A stretch of DNA of 42,236 bases, from the NCBI RefSeq assembly GCF_030270585.1, contig NZ_BSYI01000048.1:1-42236 (forward strand). The letters run 5' to 3'. The translations under genes were made by a program, and so were the position numbers. The stretch comes from Paralimibaculum aggregatum. Its GTDB lineage: Bacteria; Pseudomonadota; Alphaproteobacteria; Rhodobacterales; Rhodobacteraceae. Shown one piece after another: positions 17,865-26,231 of the stretch (position 1 is the first letter of the stretch; each line of letters opens with the position of its first letter). The notes under the pieces are model-generated. The model searched no databases. It had not been told where the DNA came from and saw only the letters and a list, made by a program, of their open reading frames with translations.

Positions 17865-19143
17865 GGGCCTTCACCTTGGATGCCTTGTTACGCTCGACGC
17901 TGCGCCGGATGACCTTGAACAGCCAGATCCGCGAGCGCAGGCGCCAGTCCTTGCGGAAATCCCCGGCGAGCAGCGAGATCACCGCCTGCTCGATGCCGAG
18001 GAAGTTCCGCGGGTTCATGAACATCTCCCGGAACACCGGTTCGTTGATCCGGTAGACGAACCAGGAGGCGTAGTCGAGGCGCGCCCGCATGTTGCGGTCG
18101 TAGCGCGCCATGATCCGCGCCCGCTCGGCCGGCCGGGCGCGGGCGGCGACCACCGCCTCCGTCGCCTCGACCGCGCCGAGCAGCGCCAGATGGATGCCGG
18201 TGGAGAAGATCGGGTCGAGGAAGCCGTAGGCGTCGCCGACCTTGATGTGGCCCGGCCCGTGCGCCGCCGCGGCGCGGTAGGAGAAGTTCCCCGTCGCGCC
18301 CATCGGCACCGCCGATTCGGCGTTCCCGACGATGCGGGCGATCTCCGGGTGCCGGGCGCAATGGCCGCGGAAGAAGCTCTCGATGTCGCCCTTGCGGGTC
18401 AGCATGTAGTCCTTCGGCGCCACCAGCCCCATCGAGGTCATGCCCTCCGGCAGCGGGATCTGCCAGACCCAGCCGGGATCGGTGAGATGCACCCGGATGT
18501 TGCCCCCGGCCGGCCCCTCGGCCCGCGGCACGCCGCGGAAATGCGCGAAGATCGCGGCGGAGGTGTTGCGCGGGTCCGGCGTCTTCTCGGCGCGCAGCCG
18601 CGCGGTGACGGTGGAGCGCCCGGAGGCGTCGACCAGGATCCCGGCCTCGACCAGCCGGGTGCCGTCCGGCCCGCGCAGCGAGATCACCGCGCGCTCGCTG
18701 TCGCAGGAGACCACCTCGGCCAGCGTCTCCTCGCGCGTGGTCACGCCGACCGCGCGGGCGCGCTCGAAGAGGATCCGGTCGAACTCGGCGCGGCGCACCT
18801 GGAAGGCATGGTCCGGCCCGTCGAGCAGCTGGTTGGCGAAGTCGAACACCACGGTCTTGGTGCCGCATTCGCTGACGAACTCGGCGCCGGGCTTGTAGAC
18901 GCCGATGCCGCGCACCGCCTCCAGCACCCCGAGCCGCTCGAGGATCGGCAGGCTGTGCGGCAGCAGCGACTCGCCGACATGGAAGCGCGGGTGCCGGTCC
19001 TTCTCGACCAGCACCACATCGAGCCCCGCCTCGGCCAGCAGGATCGCCGTGGCCGCGCCGCCCGGGCCGCCGCCCAGCACCAGCGCGTCGCAGGTGTCGA
19101 CCGCCTGCCCGTCTTCGGGTCCGTTCTCTGCATGCGCGTTCAA
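17857..19143 (-). CDS. flavin-dependent halogenase-like protein of the pigment operon
   Basis: A 428-residue FAD-dependent enzyme. The N-terminal dinucleotide motif is GGGPGGAATA at 24-33, followed by RFHVGESLLPHSL. Lys84 in VYKPGAEF sits where phenol-type halogenases have their catalytic Lys, and the halogenase signature WVWQIP is at 225-230. A DASGRST segment is near 172-178 and GDAYGFLDPIFSTGI near 300. No ATG lies in frame near the N-terminus. A TTG at 19143 overlaps the ketoreductase stop (TTGA) and gives a start just before the flavin motif, matching the coupling seen across the operon. The likely role is halogenating the aryl ring. The alternative is a halogenase-fold oxidoreductase, because aryl-polyene loci also contain related flavoproteins of uncertain activity. 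Confidence 0.8.
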   Translation of the reverse strand: MNAHAENGPEDGQAVDTCDALVLGGGPGGAATAILLAEAGLDVVLVEKDRHPRFHVGESLLPHSLPILERLGVLEAVRGIGVYKPGAEFVSECGTKTVVFDFANQLLDGPDHAFQVRRAEFDRILFERARAVGVTTREETLAEVVSCDSERAVISLRGPDGTRLVEAGILVDASGRSTVTARLRAEKTPDPRNTSAAIFAHFRGVPRAEGPAGGNIRVHLTDPGWVWQIPLPEGMTSMGLVAPKDYMLTRKGDIESFFRGHCARHPEIARIVGNAESAVPMGATGNFSYRAAAAHGPGHIKVGDAYGFLDPIFSTGIHLALLGAVEATEAVVAARARPAERARIMARYDRNMRARLDYASWFVYRINEPVFREMFMNPRNFLGIEQAVISLLAGDFRKDWRLRSRIWLFKVIRRSVERNKASKVKAHA

Positions 19144-19856
19144 CTGCTGCCACCATCGAGACAAATCACCTGTCCGGAACAATAACCCGCGGAAGGCGAG
19201 ATTAGGAAGCGCACCAGTGCCGCGACCTCTTCCGGCGTGCCGGCGCGGCCGGCCGGGGACAGCCGGCGCAGCTCGTCGAAATTCGCCAGCGCGCGGGTCT
19301 CGGGCGTGTCGATCAGCCCCGGCGCGACGGCGTTGGCGGTGATCCCGCGGCTGCCGTATTCGCGGGCCAGCGACTTGATCGCGGCGTGCAGCCCGGCCTT
19401 GGCCGCGGCATAGTTCGCCTGCCCGCGGTTGCCCATCACCGCGGCCAGCGAGGAGATCGCCACGATCCGCCCCCAGCGCCGGCGCATCATCGGCAGGATG
19501 ATCGGGCGCAGCGCCGCGAAGAAGCTGCAGAGGTTGAGCTCGATGATCTCCGACCAGTCCTCCCGCTCCATCGCCGCGAAGGGCATGTCGCGCTGGCCGC
19601 CGACGGCATGGACGAAGATCTCGATCGGGGTGACCGCGGCGAGCTCGGCGAGCCGGTCGGTCGCCGCATCGGCGGTGAGGTCGAGCGAGACCGCCTGCGC
19701 CTCGCCGCCGGCGGCGCGGATCCGCGCGGCGGCGGCCTGCGCCCCGGCGAGGTTGCGATGGGCCTGCAGGATCACGGCATGGCCCTCCTGTGCCAGCGCC
19801 TCGGCGATGGCGGCGCCGATCGGGCTCGAGGCCCCGGTGACGAGCGCGGTCTTCAT
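19140..19856 (-). CDS. 3-oxoacyl-ACP reductase, FabG/ApeQ type
   Basis: Short-chain dehydrogenase of 238 residues that should reduce the 3-oxo group of the growing chain with NAD(P)H. The cofactor motif TGASSPIGAAIA is at 7-18. The catalytic Ser is in VAISSLAAVMG near 130-140 and YAAAKAG supplies Tyr and Lys. The C-terminal GYCSGQVICLDGGSS is typical of FabG. Compared with classical FabG, SP replaces RG in the glycine loop (TGASSPIG), as in other aryl-polyene ketoreductases. Its start overlaps the upstream dehydratase stop (ATGA), and its stop overlaps the TTG of the halogenase-like gene. Confidence 0.92.
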   Translation of the reverse strand: MKTALVTGASSPIGAAIAEALAQEGHAVILQAHRNLAGAQAAAARIRAAGGEAQAVSLDLTADAATDRLAELAAVTPIEIFVHAVGGQRDMPFAAMEREDWSEIIELNLCSFFAALRPIILPMMRRRWGRIVAISSLAAVMGNRGQANYAAAKAGLHAAIKSLAREYGSRGITANAVAPGLIDTPETRALANFDELRRLSPAGRAGTPEEVAALVRFLISPSAGYCSGQVICLDGGSS

Positions 19857-20281
19857 TCCAGCCCCCGGATGCTGAGGAGCGCCTCGCCGGCCAGCACGGC
19901 CGGCCCGCCCCCGGGGGGCTCCAGCGTGAAACGATAGCGCGCGCCGATTCCGTCGACGGCGATGCGCCGGGCCTCGGCGCGCAGCGGGGCGGCAATCGCG
20001 TCGGCCTCGGGCACGCCGATCGCCAGGTCGCGCAGCGCCAGCAGCATGCCGATATGCGCGCCGCCGATGCCGTGCAGCGAGGCATGGGCGGCGGCGGCCT
20101 GGGCGCCGATCTCGGCCAGCGCCGCGGTCATCAGCCGGCCGCGCCGGCGCAGCGGGTGATCCGGCGCGCGGTGGTCGGTGGCCTCGGCGAGGATGCGCTC
20201 GGGATCGGCCTCGAGCACCCGCGCGATCAGCAGCATCGGCCCGCGATGCGGCATCCGGGACAGCGCCGCGTCCAGCGTCAT
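19853..20281 (-). CDS. hotdog-fold 3-hydroxyacyl-ACP dehydratase (ApeP-like)
   Basis: A 142-residue hotdog protein. The motif MPHRGPMLLIARVLE at 10-24 (His12) and the central helix segment TAALAEIGAQAAAAHASL match ApeP, one half of the ApeI:ApeP dehydratase described for aryl-polyene synthesis. It would remove water from 3-hydroxyacyl-ACP to form the conjugated double bonds, with the second hotdog protein at 25908 as the probable partner. It overlaps the chain-length factor gene upstream and the ketoreductase downstream by 4 bp each. Confidence 0.85.
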   Translation of the reverse strand: MTLDAALSRMPHRGPMLLIARVLEADPERILAEATDHRAPDHPLRRRGRLMTAALAEIGAQAAAAHASLHGIGGAHIGMLLALRDLAIGVPEADAIAAPLRAEARRIAVDGIGARYRFTLEPPGGGPAVLAGEALLSIRGLE

Positions 20282-21072
20282 GCCGCCTCCAGGCCGAGCG
20301 CCAGCACCTGCGTGCCCTGCAGGCCGAGCGCCGCCACCCCGCTGCGCTCCGCGGCCAGCAGCTCGAGCAGCGGCAGCAGCGCCGCGGCCGGGTTGCCGCT
20401 GGCGGCCAGCGCGCGGCCGATCTCGGTGCCGGGCGGCGTGGGCGGATGCGTCGCCGCCGGGGCGAGGCGCGCGCTGAGCCGCAGGCCCGGCGCCTCCGGT
20501 CCCTCCGGCACCAGCGCCAGCGCCACCGCCAGCGGCAGGCCGAAGGGGCGCTTCTCGTGCAGCGGCGGCGGCATCGGCGCGTCATAGACCACCAGCCCCA
20601 CCGGCAGCCGTTCGAGCCGCAGCTGCATCAGCGCCTTCAGCAGCGCCGCCCCGGCGGTGTCGTCATGCGCGGCGAGGCTGGTCGAGGGCCCGCGCAGCCC
20701 GGCGGCGATCGACCATTGCCCGGCGGCGGCGTTGTGCACCGCGTTCTGGAACCTGAGCGGCTGGATCGCCGGCGCCTCGGCCCGGAGCGCCTCGAGGATC
20801 ACGTTCAGCGTCTCGCCCTCGCCGACCGAGGAGGCGAACACCCAGGCCGCCTCGGCCGGCAGCGCCGGGCCGATCTGCTCCGCCGCCATCAGCGCCAGCC
20901 GGATCGTCGGGCTGAGCCGCCGCGCGGCGCGCGAGGGCAGGCAGGCCGGCTGCGGCTGCCAGCCCGGCTCCGGGGCCCAGGGCGCGCCGGCGATCGCGGC
21001 GGACAGCGCCGGCCAGTCGGCCAGCCCCGGGCCGGCGAGGCCGACGCCCCCGATCCGCGCCGACAGCTTCAT
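20278..21072 (-). CDS. beta-ketoacyl synthase chain-length factor (ApeC-like)
   Basis: A 264-residue ketosynthase-like protein, shorter than a real KS. The active-site Cys region is replaced (LAAHDDTAGAAL where a KS has TACSSS). QNAVHNAAAGQWSIA just before it is typical of the Ketoacyl-synt_2 chain-length factors of aryl-polyene clusters. It would pair with the KS encoded immediately upstream and set chain length. ATG 21072 (MKLSARIGGVGL) lies 11 bp after the KS stop and is preceded by a G-rich ribosome binding site. An open frame continues far upstream, antisense-like and without family similarity. Confidence 0.85.
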   Translation of the reverse strand: MKLSARIGGVGLAGPGLADWPALSAAIAGAPWAPEPGWQPQPACLPSRAARRLSPTIRLALMAAEQIGPALPAEAAWVFASSVGEGETLNVILEALRAEAPAIQPLRFQNAVHNAAAGQWSIAAGLRGPSTSLAAHDDTAGAALLKALMQLRLERLPVGLVVYDAPMPPPLHEKRPFGLPLAVALALVPEGPEAPGLRLSARLAPAATHPPTPPGTEIGRALAASGNPAAALLPLLELLAAERSGVAALGLQGTQVLALGLEAA

Positions 21073-21083
21073 GCGCCCCCCGC

Positions 21084-22280
21084 TCACCGCGCCAGCACCA
21101 GCGCGCAGTTGTTGCCGCCGAAGCCGAAGGCGTTGCTCAGGAGATGGCTCAGCGGCGCCTCGCGGCTCTCGGCCAGCACGGCGCAGGCGATCTCCGGGTC
21201 CGGCGTGGCCAGCCCGGCATTGCCCGGCAGCAGCCCGGCCTCCATCGCGATCAGCGCCATCACCGCCTCCACCGCCCCGGCGGCGCCGAGGGTGTGGCCG
21301 ACCAGCCCCTTCAGCGAGGAGACCGGCACCTGCGCCCCGAAGAGCCGCGCCACCGCGGCGCATTCGGCGCTGTCGTTCGCCGGGGTCGCGGTGCCGTGGA
21401 GATTGACATAGCCGACCGCCGCCGGCGCGATCCCGGCGCGTTGCAGCGCCGCCGCCATCGCCGCATGGGCGCCGGCGCCGTCCTCCGGCGGGGTCGACAT
21501 GCTGGTGCCGTCGGTGCTCTCGCCGAAGCCGGCGAGCCGCGGGCCGCTGCCCTCGCGCTCCACCAGCAGGAAGGCCGCGCCCTCGCCGATCGAGAGCCCG
21601 TCGCGCGCCGCGTCGCAGGGCCGGCAGGGCGCGCGCGAGACCAGCTCGAGCGCGTCGAAGCCGGCGAGCGAGGTGCGGCAGAGGCTGTCGACCCCGCCGC
21701 AGAGCACCGCATCCGCCAGCCCGGCCTCGATCAGCTGCACCGCGTCGACCAGCGCCTTGGCCGAGGAGGAGCAGGCGGTGGAGATCGTGTAGGCCGGCCC
21801 GTCGAGCCCGCAGAGCCGCTGCAGGAAGGCCGCCACCGCCTGGTGGTCGTTGTGGTGGCGCAGCGAGTAGCCGGCCGCCAGCGGCGCGCCGTCCGCCCGC
21901 GCGCGATAGGCCCGCTCCAGGGTCTCGACGCCGGAGGTCGAGGTGCCGATCACCACCGCGCAGCGCGCCGCGCCCCAGCGGCTGCGGGCGGCGGCGATGC
22001 GGCCCGTGATGCCGTCGGCCTCCAGCGCGGCGAGCGCCAGCCGGGTGGCGCGGTTGTCCCAGGCCGCGAGATCGCCGGGGAAGGGGTCCGCCTCGATGCC
22101 GGCGACCCGGCCGATATGGCAGGCGATCGGCAGCCCGCCCCAGTCGCAGGGCGCGAGCCCGCTGCGGCCGCTGCGCATCGCCGCCAGATGCGGCGCCGCG
22201 CCGCGGCCGAGGCAGGTGGCGATCGCGGTCGCGGTGATCGGCGGCACCGCGGCGGCGGCGGTCTCGGGCGAAGGGGTCAT
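21084..22280 (-). CDS. beta-ketoacyl-ACP synthase of the pigment operon (ApeO/FabF-like)
   Basis: A condensing enzyme of 398 residues. The nucleophile Cys170 is in STACSSS at 167-173, the two catalytic histidines are in NLHGTATPAND and KGLVGHTLGAAGA, and the C-terminal FGFGGNNCALVL is FabF-like. It should extend the polyene chain with malonyl-ACP together with the chain-length factor that follows. Start: an in-frame ATG at 22304 lies inside the exporter gene, but ATG 22280 overlaps the exporter stop by exactly 4 bp, as at most junctions here, and is preferred. It is the only KS in the window; a second KS (ApeR) found in model clusters is missing. Confidence 0.9.
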   Translation of the reverse strand: MTPSPETAAAAVPPITATAIATCLGRGAAPHLAAMRSGRSGLAPCDWGGLPIACHIGRVAGIEADPFPGDLAAWDNRATRLALAALEADGITGRIAAARSRWGAARCAVVIGTSTSGVETLERAYRARADGAPLAAGYSLRHHNDHQAVAAFLQRLCGLDGPAYTISTACSSSAKALVDAVQLIEAGLADAVLCGGVDSLCRTSLAGFDALELVSRAPCRPCDAARDGLSIGEGAAFLLVEREGSGPRLAGFGESTDGTSMSTPPEDGAGAHAAMAAALQRAGIAPAAVGYVNLHGTATPANDSAECAAVARLFGAQVPVSSLKGLVGHTLGAAGAVEAVMALIAMEAGLLPGNAGLATPDPEIACAVLAESREAPLSHLLSNAFGFGGNNCALVLAR

Positions 22281-24496
22281 GGCGCCGGTCTCGCGTCTCG
22301 GCATGGCGGAATTGTTGCATGCATGAGTAACATTGCTCCGACCCCGATGGAAACCGCCAGGCCGATCTCCGAGAGAAGCGCCACCGGCGACAGCGCCATC
22401 ACCGCGAAGGCGATCAGCGTGGTGCTGGCGCAGAGCCCGGTCGAGCGCCGCGCCGCGCTGTCCTCGGCAACGTCGCGGGCGAGCCCGAGGAACAGGCCAT
22501 AGTCGATCCCGATGCCGACCACCAGTGTCAGCGCGACGATCTGGAAGATCCCCGGCGGGCCGGAGACCAGCCAGAGCAGCGCCGCCGCCAGCCCCAGCGC
22601 CGCGCCGGTGCCGCGCGCCAGCCGCAGCGCCGGGCGCCAGCGGCCGAGGCCGAGCGCCAGCACCCCGAACGCCGCCGCGGCGCCGACCGCGAACCAGGTC
22701 AGCACGGCGCCGCGGATGCGCTCCAGCATCGCGGCGATCCCGGCCGCGCCGTCGACCAGCCGGGTGCCCGCGATGCCGGCCTGGGCGATCGCGGCGCGGA
22801 GCCGCTCCGGCGCCACCGGGCCGCTCAGGCGGATGCGCTCCCGCGCGCCGCCGGGGCCGGTCTCGAGCCCGGCGGCGAGCGGCGCCAGCGCCGGCAGCGC
22901 CGCGAGATCCGCCGGGGTCACCGGCGGCGCCTGCAGCGCCTCGGCATAGGCCGCCGCGATCGCCCCGGCGAAGCCCTCCGCCATGCCGGCCGCGGAGAGC
23001 GCCGCGCCGGCCGCCGCGGCCAGCGCATCGGGCTCCGGCAGCGCGGCCAGCGCCGCCGCCTGCGCGCCGAGCGCCGGCAGATGCCGCGCCAGCGCCGAGT
23101 CGCCGCCGAGATCGCCCGATGCCCGCGCCGCCTCGAGCACCGGCAGGAGCGCCGCGCCGCGCGCCAGCACCGTCTCGGCATCCGGCCCGGCAACCGCGAT
23201 GTGGTAGCGCGCCGAGGGCAGCGGCAGCATGTCGCGGAACGCCGCGAGCGTCGCCGCGGTCTCCGGCGGCAGCTCGAACAGCCGCTCGCGCCCGGCGCCG
23301 GGCTGCACCAGCACCGCGAGGCCGAGCCCGATCAGCGCCAGCTCGAGCCCGGCGCGCCCCGGCAGCCGCAGCCGCGGCGGCAGCGGCAGCTGCGGCGCGC
23401 GCGGCGCGGCAGGCGGCGCCAGCAGCCCGGCGGCCAGCGCCGAGACGGTGAGCCCGGTGGCGACGAACACCCCGGTCTGCGCCAGCGCCTCGATCTCCGA
23501 GCCGGTCAGCGCCAGGAAGGCCACGGCGGTGGTCACCGCGCCGAGCCGCACCAGACGCCGCGCCCGCGCCGCCGCGCCGCCGGGGTGCTGCGCGAGATGC
23601 AGCGGATAGTCCATGGCGAGCCCGGTGAGCGCGCCGCCGAAGCCGAGGGCGATCACGTGCACCGCGCCGAACAGCGCCGCCACCGCCAGCACCGCGCTCG
23701 CCACCCCGATCGCCAGCGGCAGGAACACCGCCGCCACGCCGCGCGCCGAGCGCAGGGTCCAGACCAGCCAGCCGAGCAGCAGCGCCAGCGCGATCGCCAC
23801 CGCGGTCGCCGAGGCGCGCTGCACGTGGCGGCTGACCTCGGCGGTGACGATGCGCGGGCCGGTGAGCCGGGCATCGAGCCCGCGCGCCGCAGCCATGTCC
23901 CGGATCCTGTCGGCGAGCGCCTGCATGGCCGCGACATCGAAGGGCGCCGGCGCCAGCTCGAGGAACACCAGCGCCGCCCGGTCGTCGCGCGACTGCCAGA
24001 CGCCGCGATGGCTGGGCAGCCCCGGGCCGGCGGCCGCGAGCCGGGCGACGAGGCGGGCGAAGCTGCCGGTCGGGTCGCGCAGCAGCCGGTCGCCCAGCAC
24101 CGCGCCCTGCGCGCCGGTGAGCGCGGCGCGGGCCTCCGCGAGCCGCGCCGCGAGCGCCGCGGGGGCGAGGTCCTCCGGCGCCGGCGGCGCGAGGCGGAAG
24201 CGGTGGCGCCAGAGCCAGTCGAGCAGCGGCCGGTCCGGGGTGATGCCGGTGCGGGCGGCGGCGATGCGCGGATCGGCGGCGAGCGCGGCGGCGATGCCGC
24301 GGGCGGCCTCGGCGCGGGCGTCGCGGTCGGGGCCGATGAGCGCGAGGGTCACCTGCCGGCCCTCGGGGCGCTCCAGCAGCGCCGCCGCCGGGCCGTCGCC
24401 GCCGAGGGCGCTGCCGGCATCGGTGCGCAGGCCGATCTGGGTGAGCCCCGCCGCCAGCGCCGCGAGCACGGCAAGCCCCGCGAGCCAGCGGGTCAT
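22277..24496 (-). CDS. MMPL/RND-type exporter of the pigment operon (ApeM-like)
   Basis: A 739-residue inner-membrane transporter with the two-fold RND/MMPL layout. An N-terminal anchor helix (about 4-22) and a periplasmic domain are followed by a helix bundle near 235-390, a second periplasmic domain (about 400-590) and a second bundle near 610-735. The proton-relay-type motifs are LTGLAMDYPLHLA in the first bundle and VGIGIDYGLFLGL in the second, each with a buried Asp. It is expected to move the lipid-linked polyene away from the inner membrane, working with the LolA-like protein. Start and stop both overlap neighbours by 4 bp. Confidence 0.9.
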   Translation of the reverse strand: MTRWLAGLAVLAALAAGLTQIGLRTDAGSALGGDGPAAALLERPEGRQVTLALIGPDRDARAEAARGIAAALAADPRIAAARTGITPDRPLLDWLWRHRFRLAPPAPEDLAPAALAARLAEARAALTGAQGAVLGDRLLRDPTGSFARLVARLAAAGPGLPSHRGVWQSRDDRAALVFLELAPAPFDVAAMQALADRIRDMAAARGLDARLTGPRIVTAEVSRHVQRASATAVAIALALLLGWLVWTLRSARGVAAVFLPLAIGVASAVLAVAALFGAVHVIALGFGGALTGLAMDYPLHLAQHPGGAAARARRLVRLGAVTTAVAFLALTGSEIEALAQTGVFVATGLTVSALAAGLLAPPAAPRAPQLPLPPRLRLPGRAGLELALIGLGLAVLVQPGAGRERLFELPPETAATLAAFRDMLPLPSARYHIAVAGPDAETVLARGAALLPVLEAARASGDLGGDSALARHLPALGAQAAALAALPEPDALAAAAGAALSAAGMAEGFAGAIAAAYAEALQAPPVTPADLAALPALAPLAAGLETGPGGARERIRLSGPVAPERLRAAIAQAGIAGTRLVDGAAGIAAMLERIRGAVLTWFAVGAAAAFGVLALGLGRWRPALRLARGTGAALGLAAALLWLVSGPPGIFQIVALTLVVGIGIDYGLFLGLARDVAEDSAARRSTGLCASTTLIAFAVMALSPVALLSEIGLAVSIGVGAMLLMHATIPPCRDARPAP

Positions 24497-25020
24497 GGGG
24501 CGCCGAAGCGGATGCGCCGGCGGGTGCCGCCGGGCTCGGCGATCTCGAGCCCGGTCAGCCGGTCGCCGCAGCCGTACAGCGTCAGCCCCGGCCCGCCGCC
24601 GGCGAAGCCGAGCGCGAGGCGCCAGCCCTCCGGCGCCGCGGCAAGCTCGGCGCTGCTGCGGGCGATCGCCGCCTCCGGCGCGCCGGCCAGCAGCGCGCGC
24701 ATGGCATCGAGCATCGGGGCCATCTCGTCGGGGATCGGGAGCAGCTCCGTGCCGGTCTCGCCGGGGCGCATCACGGTGATGTAGCCGGCGCCGATCCGCG
24801 AGGTCTCCTCGCGCGGCGCGGTCTGCTCGCGGATCAGCGCGCCGTCCGGCGCCCGGCGAAACCGGCCGCGGGCGATCTCCGGCGCGGCGAGGGCGGGGTG
24901 GCTGATCTCCTCGGTATAGGGCAGCGGGGTCTCCGGCCCGGCGCCGGAGCGCGCGGCGAGGGCCGCGCCGACGCCGGCCGGCATCGGCGCGCTGCAGGCC
25001 GGCTCACTCGCCCCAGACAT
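24493..25020 (-). CDS. LolA-like periplasmic carrier protein, no signal peptide visible
   Basis: A 175-residue protein. From residue about 35 (PYTEEISHPALAAPEIARGRF) it follows the LolA-like fold found in aryl-polyene loci, with GYITVMRPGETG, a variable helical insert (MAPMLDAMRALLAG) and a C-terminal beta stretch (GLEIAEPGGTRRRIRFGAP). Such proteins ferry lipid-like cargo across the periplasm. The start at ATG 25020 overlaps the upstream acyltransferase by 17 bp. An alternative Met is at 24984. With either start the N-terminus lacks the hydrophobic export segment expected for a periplasmic carrier, which is odd. The stop overlaps the exporter start (ATGA). Confidence 0.72.
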   Translation of the reverse strand: MSGASEPACSAPMPAGVGAALAARSGAGPETPLPYTEEISHPALAAPEIARGRFRRAPDGALIREQTAPREETSRIGAGYITVMRPGETGTELLPIPDEMAPMLDAMRALLAGAPEAAIARSSAELAAAPEGWRLALGFAGGGPGLTLYGCGDRLTGLEIAEPGGTRRRIRFGAP

Positions 25021-25915
25021 CGAAGAAATTGAACCAGTTGTAAGGATGGCGGCGGCACAGATCCTCGAGATGGCCGAGATAGGCCGCGGCCAGCCGCGCG
25101 GCCTCGGCGCGGCGCTCCGCCCGCGGCACCGGGCGGCCGTCATGCAGCAGGTGGAACTCGATCGCATAGCTGTCCCTCCCGACCCGCGGCGCGGCGCAGA
25201 GGATGAGTGGCACGCCGGCGGCCATCGCGGCAAGATAGGGCGAGAGCGGCACCCGGACATGCCCGCCGAGAAAGCCGATGCGCGCCTGCGAGCGGCTCTC
25301 GCGCCCCGGCAGCCGGTCGCCGAGAAAGGCGACGAACTCGGCCCGCTCCAGCGCCTCGGCCGCCGCCAGCATGGCCTGCGGCCCCTGCCCGAGCGGGATC
25401 ACCCGCGCCGCCACCTCGGGGTTGAGCGCGCCGTAGACCCGTGTCGAGGCCGCGGCGGCGCCGTCATACATCATGTAGCGCACGGTGAGCCCGGGCAGCA
25501 TCCGGTCATAGGCGCGCAGCGCCTCGAAGCTGCCGAAATGCGCGCCGAGCAGCACCCCGCCGCGGCCCGCCGCCAGCGCCTCGTGCACCGCCTGCGCGCC
25601 GGTGGCGGCGAGCGTGAAGCCCGCGCCGCCGCCGGTCAGCAGCCGCGCCCGGTCGCGCAGCATCAGCCCGAAGAGGAAGGCGTGGCGGTGCAGGTCGGCG
25701 AACCGTGCCGGCCGGCCGAGAATGCGCGAGAGATAGCGGCGCGAGGCGGCGTTTTCCGGCCGCCCGGGCCAGGCGGCGAAGCCCGCCGCCAGCAGCCAGA
25801 TCACCGCGCGGGAGAGCGGCTCGGGCGTGTTCAGCGTGATCCAGCCCATGACGCGGAAGCCCGCGCCGGTGCCGCTCTCGCCCTGCCGGACCCAGCCCGC
25901 GGCCTCCTCAGCCAT
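25004..25915 (-). CDS. LpxL-family lysophospholipid acyltransferase of the pigment operon
   Basis: A 303-residue LPLAT of the lipid A lauroyl-transferase family. The catalytic box is GAHFGSFEALR near 140-150 (H-x4-E form of the H-x4-D motif). The second conserved segment is FLGDRLPG near 200. A hydrophobic stretch near 36-50 (AVIWLLAAGFAAW) should hold it at the inner membrane. Aryl-polyene clusters carry one or more such enzymes, thought to attach the polyene or a fatty acid to the lipid anchor. Its start overlaps the upstream dehydratase by 8 bp. Confidence 0.87.
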   Translation of the reverse strand: MAEEAAGWVRQGESGTGAGFRVMGWITLNTPEPLSRAVIWLLAAGFAAWPGRPENAASRRYLSRILGRPARFADLHRHAFLFGLMLRDRARLLTGGGAGFTLAATGAQAVHEALAAGRGGVLLGAHFGSFEALRAYDRMLPGLTVRYMMYDGAAAASTRVYGALNPEVAARVIPLGQGPQAMLAAAEALERAEFVAFLGDRLPGRESRSQARIGFLGGHVRVPLSPYLAAMAAGVPLILCAAPRVGRDSYAIEFHLLHDGRPVPRAERRAEAARLAAAYLGHLEDLCRRHPYNWFNFFDVWGE

Positions 25916-26228
25916 CCGCGGGCGCGAGCGTGACGCTGCCCTCGGCCAGCAGGGTGTCGCCGCGCAGCCAGCGCAGCGCGAGCCCGCCGCGCCCCGGCAC
26001 GGCGCGGATCTCGAAGGGCTCGCCGGGGCCGAGCGCGGCGACGAACTTCACCCGCCGCACGCCGCGCACCTCGTGGCCGAGCTCGGCCAGCCAGGCCAGC
26101 GCCTCGCCCAGCAGCACCGCCGCCGGCACCACCGGGCGGCCGGGGAAATGCCCGTCGAGACAGGCCGCCTCGGCCGGGATCCCCTGCGGCAGGGACAGCA
26201 CCCGGCCGGCCTGCGGCGCGGCGGCCAC
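25908..26228 (-). CDS. small hotdog dehydratase (ApeI-like)
   Basis: A compact 106-residue hotdog protein. The motif DGHFPGRPVVPAAVLLGEAL at 25-44 (His27) is the FabA/FabZ-type active-site helix entry, and residues 45-106 form the following strands (VRRVKFVAALGPGEPFEI). It is likely the partner of the ApeP-like protein at 19853 in a dehydratase heterodimer. It uses a GTG start 3 bp after the lipoprotein stop and overlaps the acyltransferase start by 8 bp. Confidence 0.82.
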   Translation of the reverse strand: MAAAPQAGRVLSLPQGIPAEAACLDGHFPGRPVVPAAVLLGEALAWLAELGHEVRGVRRVKFVAALGPGEPFEIRAVPGRGGLALRWLRGDTLLAEGSVTLAPADG

Positions 26229-26231
26229 GCC

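Noticed and set aside
18100-18800. Geranylgeranyl-reductase-like rather than halogenase-like flavoprotein
   Set aside because: Such reductases share GESLLP-type segments, but the WVWQIP motif and the aryl-polyene context favour the halogenase family; kept as an alternative only.
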